From Entrophospora sp. SA101 (taxonomy: Eukaryota; Glomeromycota; Glomeromycetes; Entrophosporales; Entrophosporaceae): DNA of 15,684 bases. Location of the stretch: NCBI GenBank assembly GCA_958430865.1, contig CAUDNR010004546.1, positions 27,918 to 43,601 on the forward strand. The letters are read 5' to 3'. Numbering within the stretch: position 1 is the stretch's first letter; each line of letters starts with the position of its first letter. A program made the position numbers and the translations under genes. Below the pieces are notes generated by a model. It was not told the origin of the DNA. It made no database searches and saw only the letters and a program-made list of their open reading frames with translations. Below, in pieces: positions 8,946-15,684 of this stretch.

Positions 8946-11728
8946 ATGTCAATAGAAAATCTGAATGAACAACAAACATCCAAATCAATTAATTTTTCTG
9001 CTTTTTTAGAAAAGATTTCAATGTAAAAGCATGGATTAATGATGCCGTTTCATCAAGTGTTAAAGATGCAACAACAACTGTCGGAAAACATTCAAAAGAG
9101 CATGAAGTTCAACTGTTGGAAAATAATGTCACTATTCTTATAGAAAAATTACAGTTCCTTTCTCAAGAAATTTCTCATAGACTAGGTAAAACAGTTGAAG
9201 ATGTTACCAAGAGCATGCCAAGAATATTATCTGATTTACAAGTCATGCAAGAAGATACAAAAAACTTGAAGGTTGATATAACTAAAGTTAAAAATAGTGT
9301 TAATAATGTTGAAACTGATACTGGAAAGACATTGTTGGAACAATTGAAATCCTTAGATTTGGTAAAATCACGGATGGAAGAATCACATGCTGTATTACAA
9401 GAAGCAGAAAATTGGAGTAATTTGGAGGCTGATGCAAACAATATTTTTGCTTCAAATGATTATCAAAAAGCCAGTTCACGCCTTCATGAAGCTGAAAAAA
9501 GTTTAATAATATTTCAAAATACACCAGAGTATGAACATCGTCATAAATTGTTAAGCGAACTGAAAAATCAACTTGAAACAAAGATTAACCCTCAACTAGT
9601 TGTTGCTTTGAGTGAACATGATATTAGTTCATGTCAAATGTTCTATGCAATATTCTGTCAAATTGGTCGAAAAAAAGAATTTTGCAATTATTATTATGAA
9701 TCAAGAAAAGAACATTTTGTAAAATTATGGCAAAATGCAGCTATAATTGATGTTGCAACAATGATGAATGACACATCTAAACAAAAACATCAACAAAATC
9801 CACCTATAACGACAATAACAACCTCATATTCAAACACCTTTGATTCTCAAAATCAATCAAACTCATATAAAAAATTTGTAGAATTTTTACAAGAGTTTTA
9901 TGAAGAATTATTTATGAAACTAAATAAAGAATATACTTGGTGTGGAAATGTTTTTCCTGATACAAATGAAATTATAATAACACTTATTGAAAGTATTTTT
10001 GATTCATTGGGACCATCTTTGAGTACAAGATTGTTAGGTTTGATTGAATATTATGGTGAACAATGTTTACCAGAAATTATTGATGCCTTTACTTTAACTG
10101 AAAATTTTGGTCAACAAATGGAACATATTTTATTTAATCCAATTCAAGTCACATTATCATCATTATCATCAAATAATAATCAATTGATGCTGCCAAAGAT
10201 GAATTTAATTGATTGGGGTCGAGTGATTTTTGAACCTTTTGTTGAATATCAACATGATTTTTCCGAATACGAGAAGAATTATTTAATTGATTTGTTTAAA
10301 AAAACTATTCTTCAATCAACTGAAATTTCTGGATCTGTTGAACTTGCAAAAGTCATGTCAGGAAATATTTCAAAAATATTTTACATGGCAGAAAATTCAG
10401 TGAAAAGATGTATGAAACTTACACATGGGTTTGCAGCAGTTGGATTAATCAACTGTTTAAATTATTTCTTTTCTTTTTTTATAAAAGAATATCATACTTT
10501 GTTGGATCAATTACGTACAGACTTTAGATTAAATGATTATCATGTCAAATATCATAAACATTCAAAATCATCTGGACATATGAATGATTATTATTATAGT
10601 GAGTTTGATCAAGATAAATTACAAGAAGATTGGTCCAATTTTCAAATTGGATTGAGGTTATTATCAACATGTCGTATTGCAACTGATAAATTAAAGATAT
10701 TGGAAGATAATATTAAAGAAAAACTTGTTAGCATGAGACCTTTGATAGAGCTTGATATAAATAATCATGACAAATTTGGTTGGTATGAGCAACAATCAGT
10801 GATTATTGAAAAAACAACTTTTACAGGAACTCTATCATCTTTATCATTATTACAACAATCACCTCTTAACAGTCATCAACTTAATGAACTTTTATCAGGA
10901 GATATCAAGACAAAGCAAGTCTTAAAACCTTCAGCTAAATCTATTAGCACTTTTACTAAATCTAGTCAACTTCTTGTTTTTGATAGCATTTTTTTTCCTA
11001 TTGTTAAACATATGATAAATCTACCCTCAATGGAAATTTGGAATGCAACAGCAGAGTCTTCACAAATTTCACCATTTAATATAGAAATTCCAATATTCAG
11101 TTTATCACCATCTGAATATATGACTAGGATTGGAGAACATCTTTTAACTTTGCCACAACAATTTGAAGTCTTTGCTGATGATGAATCATTGGCTTTTTCT
11201 ATTGGATCACTACCTTACAGTGATGAGAAATCAATAAACACTGCTGCAGCAGTGGCAGAAGCATCTACTACTACTGTTACTACTGCAAGTAGTATAGCAA
11301 CAAAGGAAGGAATCATAAAAGAAATTGATCAAAAAGATGAAACTAATAATAATAATATACAGATGGAAGAAGAAGAGTTTTTAACAGGAGAGGTCACACA
11401 TACTTGGATTACATCTATAGCTCGTGGCACTATGCATGCAATTTTTGAACGTATTTTGGCCATCCCACAATTATCAACACATGGTATAAAACAATTGTTA
11501 ACGGATTTAGGTTATTTGACAAATGTTCTTTCTGCTCTAGATATTTCACCAACCAGAGAAGTACAAAAAACTGTTAAAGTTTTAGAAATGGATGAGGATC
11601 AATTATTTAAACTATTAAGATTAAGATCAAATAGTGATGATAAAATTGACGAATTTATAGATGCAGGTGATAGAGAAATTTTGATTAAAGTAGCAGCATT
11701 AAGAGGAGTCAAACTATTAGATTTATAA
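8946..11728 (+). CDS. COG7: Conserved oligomeric Golgi complex subunit 7, with an apparent 1-nt frameshift near the N terminus
   Basis: COG7 is a lobe-B subunit of the eight-subunit COG tether, which captures retrograde vesicles at the Golgi and maintains glycosylation enzymes. The large frame (ending TAA 11726-11728) matches animal COG7 along its length: SRMEESHAVLQEAENWS, YYYESRKEHF and, near the end, LSTHGIKQLLTDLGYL. The frame has no suitable ATG at its 5' end. The family N terminus is split over two frames: ATG 8946 gives MSIENLNEQQ and then INFSAFLEK in frame 3, while DFNVKAWIND continues in frame 2 from 9014. One base missing from the A-run 9010-9013 explains this. TTTTTTAG just upstream resembles an acceptor, but no sensible donor exists. 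With the base restored the protein has 927 residues, longer than human COG7 (770). The extra length is low-complexity insertions around 279-310, 537-557 and 763-813. Residues 60-150 look coiled-coil. Confidence 0.93.
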
Positions 11729-11757
11729 TATTTATGTAATTATTTAATTATTTAATT

Positions 11758-11763
11758 AATAAA
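11758..11763 (+). terminator. Candidate polyadenylation signal of COG7
   Basis: AATAAA lies 30 bases past the COG7 stop and is followed by a T-rich stretch (AAAAGTTTTTTT). Motif and position only. Confidence 0.5.
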
Positions 11764-12281
11764 AAGTTTTTTTAATAGATTGTATTTCTATTATATACTT
11801 TTAGACATAAATATGTTATATATATATTATTAGATTCATCATATACCAATTTTTATTCAAAATCATTTTTAAGAAATAATAAGTACTTTAGTAAAAATCC
11901 ATGATTTTGTAGTGTAAAAGTACTAACGTTGATTAAACGAGGGAGTGTTAATATGGATTAGTGAAAATACTTGTGTAATGTTACCGTGGGTTAATAGCAT
12001 TTAACCCAGAGAAATGTTAAGAGTGATTAACCACGTGTGAATGAGTGTTAGCATTTATACCAAATCAATTAAACAGCATCTGGATTTTGTATTTTGATTT
12101 ATCTGAAAAAATACACACAAAAAATATATTGCTTTGCTGACTGACACAAGATAACTTTATTTGGACGTGTCTTAAAAAGAAATTTTGTATTCAAATATTG
12201 GTTTAGCTAAATTGCTATACTGCACGAATTAATTTCCTAATATATAAAAAATACATCAAATTAAAGAACCACATCCCTCAA
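11764..12281. other. Convergent intergenic region with short inverted and direct repeats
   Basis: COG7 and the GTPase-Hint gene converge here. An 8-bp hairpin TGGGTTAA (11987-11994) / TTAACCCA (12001-12008) sits within a stretch where GAGTG(A/T)TTA-like motifs recur (about 11942, 12022, 12042). Minus-strand AATAAA at 12156-12161 could serve the GTPase-Hint gene. No coding sequence seen. Confidence 0.4.
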
Positions 12282-12822
12282 TCAAGTCATTTTAATTCTT
12301 TTGGAAATATCTAACGCTTTGCACCAAGTGACATAGGCGGTTTCCAGGATTTGCACGTATGGGTGAAGTTCTTTCTGACGATGGGTAGAGGGAAATACTT
12401 TAGTCCATAATTGAATTGGTGCAAACGCCAGGTTCATTAAAAATTGTGATGGTGGGCAATCGTCATAGCACAAACATAAAATGTTATTGGCAATCACGGT
12501 GCCGGCACGTGTATAGAAACTGATGTAGCCAGTGTCTTGTTACTAATTTTGAAGGATAATTTAATATTGAGAACATGAAGGATGTGCTTTGTCAATAAAA
12601 ATAACAATCTTACAATGACCAGACTATCAACAGTGACAGGAATAAGTTCATTCGCTTTATCCAAAACCAGAATTTTGGTCTTGCCAGGCACCACATCTTG
12701 AGCATACAAGATTGATAAATCACTACGGAAAATGCAGTGCGTAGATGTCATGCGAATTTGGCCTGTTTTAAAAAAAAAGTATTTGTGGTCATTGAAGATC
12801 TTAAGGAAGACCTGTGAACGAG

Positions 12823-12842
12823 AAGGTAAATTAATTTACCTT
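12823..12842. repeat. Perfect 20-bp palindrome at a splice donor
   Basis: AAGGTAAATTAATTTACCTT is its own complement. Coding-strand exon 5 of the GTPase-Hint gene ends at 12840 and the donor GTAAAT follows at 12839, so the palindrome spans the exon 5/intron 5 boundary and could hide the donor in a hairpin. Confidence 0.9.
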
Positions 12843-12922
12843 TACTTCTATCGGGATTTGTGAATTCAATTTTTTATCATTTCAAGAGGATAATCGTAAT
12901 GGCCCAGATGAGATATCAAGTA

Positions 12923-12931
12923 AACTTCAGA
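12923..12931. repeat. Target-site duplication, left copy
   Basis: AACTTCAGA, identical to the nine bases at 13110-13118 on the other side of the 178-bp element. Confidence 0.85.
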
Positions 12932-13109
12932 CGGACACGGACACTTTACCAACACCCACTTTACCGACACCCACTTTACTGACAAGACACTTTACCAACA
13001 ACATGCAACATGTTATTTTAGCATTTTGTTAGTTTGTTTTATTTGTAGAGATTAAATGTAACCCCGCGTGTTGTCAGTAAAGTGGGTGTCGGTAAAGTGT
13101 CCCAGACCC
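12932..13109. mobile_element. 178-bp MITE in the Hint exon, 9-bp target duplication
   Basis: The 9-bp direct repeat AACTTCAGA flanks it at 12923-12931 and 13110-13118. The ends are inverted repeats: CGGACACGGACACTTTACC on the left and, read inward, GGGTCTGGGACACTTTACC on the right. The match extends through CACCCACTTTACTGACAA, with one extra 15-bp CACCCACTTTACC-type unit in the left arm. There is no open frame. A 9-bp duplication with long ends suggests a Mutator-like (MULE) non-autonomous element, an inference without the transposase. Removing the element and one duplicate copy restores continuous Hint reading (EFSEV then YLISHLGHYDY). The insertion adds 187 bp and brings an in-frame TGA soon after its edge. 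Confidence 0.9.
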
Positions 13110-13118
13110 AACTTCAGA
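13110..13118. repeat. Target-site duplication, right copy
   Basis: AACTTCAGA; on the coding strand it reads TCTGAAGTT, codons Ser-Glu-Val of the Hint exon. Confidence 0.85.
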
Positions 13119-14622
13119 AAACTCAGGTTTGTTATTTCTGACATTGCTGAAAACAAGATCACCAACTTGGAGTTCTGCCATCTCTATCACTTTACCGCTT
13201 GCGAGTTGCACCTTTGTATCAAGAGCAAAACAGTCCTATAAAAATTAAGCATGCAAAAAAAGACAAATGAATACCATTCACTATCCATGAAATGTGACAA
13301 TTTATCTTGTAATCATGTAGAAAATGTAAACATCACATTTCAGGGACGTTTGTTTGTTTGTATTTGTACCTTTTTTTCAACTCTTCAATTTGTGACTTTA
13401 GGTCTTCAATAGTTGCTTTCAAAGCATTCAAATAATCCAAATTTTGATCAATTCCAGCCATGTTTTTATTATACTCTCTTTTGGCCTCTTCTTTCCCTTT
13501 TATCATTAAATTTTTTTCTTCATATTGCTTTTTTGCTTGTTCTTCTTTCTGTTTCTTTATACGCTGAATTTTCTCTTGCGCTCGTTGAGTGGATTCAAAT
13601 GCTTTTGTAGTATAGACACCTCATGTGCTGGAGATGAATGCTTTAATCTCTCCTAACTGGGCTTTATGCACCAGATCATCTGGGGGATAATAGTCAGAAT
13701 TTGGGGATATTCCCCAGCGGTTATCTAGTCTTCTGATGAAAGATGAAACAGTCGAATTCCAAGCATTTCGCATTTCATCCCTACTGGCATTCTGCTTTTT
13801 GGTCGCATGAGAAAAAATAGCAATGATATAATCAATTGTGCCTTCCCCAAGAAATAAATTTATATTTTGCAAGACACTCTTTTGCTCCTCGGTAAACCAC
13901 CTTGCTTCTGTAGGGCAAATAAAAAAAATAATAAGGTTACCACTTGCCATCATATAGTCATAACTCTTTGGTCCTTCTTCCAGAAGCTTCATTCTGTGAG
14001 CTTTGATTGTAATTATATAGAGAGATGATGTTATTACATACCAAAAACAAAAAGGATAGCTTTGACACTGTAAGCACATTTATGAATTGTTTTGGCAATT
14101 TCCGTGAGAATTTCGTCAGTAACCCTTTGTGTATCAAAAATTCCTGGAGTGTCAACAAGTTTATAAGCAACTCCATCGATTTTCAATGTTGATGTGCCAC
14201 ATTTTTGCATGCAGGATTCCTATATAGTTTCATCATTAGGATCGGAATGGAAATGAATTTCATGCAAATATGAAATATGATGACTGACCATGCCTGATGA
14301 AACCTCAAAAGGGCCTTTGTCATATGGCTGATCGAGAAGCAAGTTACCGAGAGTACTTTTTCCAGCACCTTGACACAAATTATTCCTTTAATTAACGAAA
14401 GAAATGAGAATATTAAAAATCTTTTTGATGATGCTTACCTGTTATCCCTATTAATAGAATAACAGGAGAAGTAAAGTTAATTTCAGAGCCCTCGGAAAAG
14501 TTTTGGGATGGAATCTGTTCATCTTCAGTTGTTCTAGTATTAAAGAAATTGAAAAGAACAGGTAATGGTAAATATTGTTGAATAAGTTTTATTCATCTAT
14601 CAATATTACTCAACTGGCTCAT

Positions 14623-15120
14623 TTTGAATGTATAGAGAAGAAATTTTTTGAAGTAGTCTATTTATAATTTATAATCTGTATTATTTCTATATTTGGAATG
14701 AATCAATTTTGGCTGAGATTTCTGTTGCACAACACTTACCATAAATTGGTGTCAATAGGACTGGGAAAACTCTACCACCAAATTAAAAGACGAATCATAT
14801 TAATGTGAATCTTTATTTTTTCTAATTATGTGAATCGATTATTTAAAAAATTATTAATGCGAATCAAAATAGCCAAGGGCATGTGAAATTTATCTTTATT
14901 ACTTACTAAAATGAGCATGGATTAAAATGTTTCAATCATCTACTACAATCAAACAAGGATTAATATTAGAGTAAACAAAATCCTAAAAAATAAACTTTTC
15001 TTGCGGTGTAATATGAATGGTAATGTCTCCTCCTGCCAAATTTTTGCATGAAAAAAATACCATTGTAATATTGGATAATAGAAATATATAATAAATGATC
15101 TCAAAATCCTATTATTACTC
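14623..15120. other. AT-rich region with a short repeated motif
   Basis: Upstream side of the GTPase-Hint gene. TTAATG(T/C)GAATC-like 12-mers occur at 14800-14811, 14826-14836 (one base short) and 14854-14865, about 27 bp apart. A short minus-strand frame reads FGGRVFPVLLTPIYG near 14785-14740 but lacks ATG and context. No clear promoter motif. Confidence 0.4.
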
Positions 15121-15252
15121 TCAGAATGTCTTAAAGTTTGCAACTTGATAATTGACTCCAAGTGAAATAATTTGACCACATTTGCAAAATAACTTTTTAG
15201 CATTGACAAATTCTTGAAAGTTGGTGCATGTACTGAAATCATTACTGCTGAT
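15121..15252 (-). pseudogene. Short zinc-knuckle-like coding fragment
   Basis: A 43-codon frame, open from a TAA at 15253-15255 to TGA at 15121-15123, reads CTNFQEFVNAKKLFCKCGQ and then IISLGVNYQVANFKTF. The CKCGQIISL part resembles the start of short Cys/His segments I recall from repetitive hypothetical proteins in Rhizophagus. The later Cys/His ligands are absent, and there is no ATG. A different frame in the same place (14949-15242, 97 codons, rich in Phe and Ile) looks less protein-like. It could be a transposon remnant; the call is weak. Confidence 0.3.
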
Positions 15253-15595
15253 TTATTTTTTTATTTTTTAAAAAAATTTCCCCTTGTTGATAATCTCAAA
15301 TTAATGACACACTATTTTTAGTGTCACAACACTATAAACTCACATGACCCAAATGGTTAATAATAACATTTCTTCTGCAATAACTAAACTCACTAGGATA
15401 ACTATTAAAGAAAATGAACAATTATGTAAAATATACTGTATGTTTGCTTTTTTAATTTAACATATGTTTTTTTATTATAATTAGCACAAAAAATTATAAT
15501 TAATAAATTTTTATTGAATGGTAAATAAAGAAAACCTTGGCATTTAATCAATGCCCCAAGTAATAATCATATGAAACCTAGGGTCTTCTGAAGCA

Positions 15596-15684
15596 ATAAT
15601 TCATGATGCGGGGCATAATAATAATTCGTGATTCAAAACATAATTCGTGACACAAGACATATAGTTTGTGATGCGAAGCATAGT
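15596..15684. repeat. About 21-bp tandem repeat reaching the window edge
   Basis: Four imperfect units of roughly ATAATTCGTGATGCGAAGCAT: 15596-15616, 15621-15641, 15641-15660 and 15661-15681. The array probably continues past 15684. Confidence 0.75.

Larger units (their letters stand above)
12282..14622 (-). pseudogene. AIG1-type GTPase fused to a Hedgehog-like Hint/Hog domain (GmGIN1-like), multiply broken
   Basis: Seven exons can be traced: 14622-14439, 14368-14289, 14219-14042, 13907-13370, 13235-12840, 12762-12614 and 12542-12282, with introns of 69-134 bp. Exons 1-4 encode a GTPase: P-loop GITGAGKS split by intron 1 (residues 59-66), DTPG (111-114), then FTEEQKSVLQ and AIFSHATKKQ as in AIG1/GIMAP-like proteins. 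A coiled coil rich in Lys, Glu and Gln follows. Exons 5-7 encode a Hint domain: DCFALDTKVQLASGKVIEM with the N-terminal Cys at 13230-13232, ELQVGDLV, the TxxH motif as MTSTHCIF, then GTVIANNILCLCYDD. After it, LAFAPIQLW and YVQILETAYVTW recall the C-terminal region of animal Hedgehog. Known Hint domains cleave their own backbone. Lesions: TGA 14593-14595, TGA 13621-13623, a phase mismatch after the A7 run 13371-13377, a transposon in exon 5, an extra A in the A6 run near 12872, and TAA opening exon 7 (12540-12542). A decayed paralogue is the best reading. Confidence 0.85.

Noticed and set aside
8789..8953. 55-codon ATG frame overlapping the COG7 start, possibly an upstream exon spliced from GTGAAA (8906) to TTTTTTAG (9009)
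   Set aside because: The frame-3 sequence just before 9010 already supplies the conserved COG7 N terminus, which this splice would remove; a 1-nt indel is simpler.
9175..9581. Minus-strand open frames of 88 and 93 codons
   Set aside because: They lie wholly within the conserved COG7 coding sequence and show no domain of their own.
12494..12751. Continuous minus-strand frame ending SVSIHVPAP as a real C terminus
   Set aside because: It reads through a good intron (GTAAGA at 12613 to TTAG at 12543). After splicing, the next exon gives the expected Hint ending GTVIANNILCLCY in the correct phase.
13358..13370. Alternative donor GTCCCT further into intron 4 to fix the phase before the Hint exon
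   Set aside because: It would restore phase but is a poor donor compared with GTACAA at 13369; one missing A in the A7 run is equally simple. Left unresolved.
13413..13610. Plus-strand 65-codon hydrophobic frame
   Set aside because: It is antisense to the coiled-coil exon of the GTPase-Hint gene; Lys/Glu codons read backwards give Leu/Phe/Ser.
1..15684. tRNA, rRNA or CRISPR features
   Set aside because: No cloverleaf with a T-loop motif in context, no rRNA-like block and no regularly spaced identical repeats were seen; the GTTCGAC near 1002 belongs to the Tigger terminal repeat.

Overview
The window looks like nuclear DNA of an arbuscular mycorrhizal fungus (Glomeromycotina, Rhizophagus type). 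It is very AT-rich. Genes are split by short GT-AG introns (69-134 bp). It carries three things known to be abundant in that lineage: a tyrosine-kinase-like protein kinase, an AIG1-type GTPase joined to a Hedgehog-type Hint domain, and a Tigger/pogo DNA transposon. The species is inferred, not shown.

Layout. 1-1010: 3' end of a decayed Tigger/pogo transposon, closing with a terminal inverted repeat and TA. 1012-1510: six diverged copies of a 77-88 bp repeat; another copy lies in inverted orientation at 2134-2222. 1511-6350: mostly non-coding and repeat-derived DNA, with a MITE-like inverted-repeat element at 2562-3025, CCGGTTTAA-type repeats at 3571-3935 and a more GC-rich block of unknown identity at 4719-4930. 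6417-8076 (minus): three-exon protein-kinase-like gene with one in-frame stop and an HRD-to-HKN change. 8077-8945: divergent intergenic region with a T22 run and a 65 bp fold-back. 8946-11728 (plus): COG7, the Golgi tethering complex subunit, complete apart from an apparent 1-nt frameshift near its start. 12282-14622 (minus): a seven-exon gene for GTPase + coiled coil + Hedgehog-like Hint/C-terminal domain, broken by three in-frame stops, two frame errors and a 178 bp transposon. 14623-15684: gene-poor, with a small zinc-knuckle-like fragment and a 21 bp tandem repeat running off the edge.

The three genes do not form a pathway. COG7 is a housekeeping gene between two members of expanded signalling families, both damaged. 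The most interesting locus is the GTPase-Hint gene. It resembles GmGIN1, described in Glomus mosseae, and here it is a decayed paralogue whose insertion history can be read, including a 9-bp target duplication. Several lesions fall in A-runs, so consensus errors must be separated from real decay.
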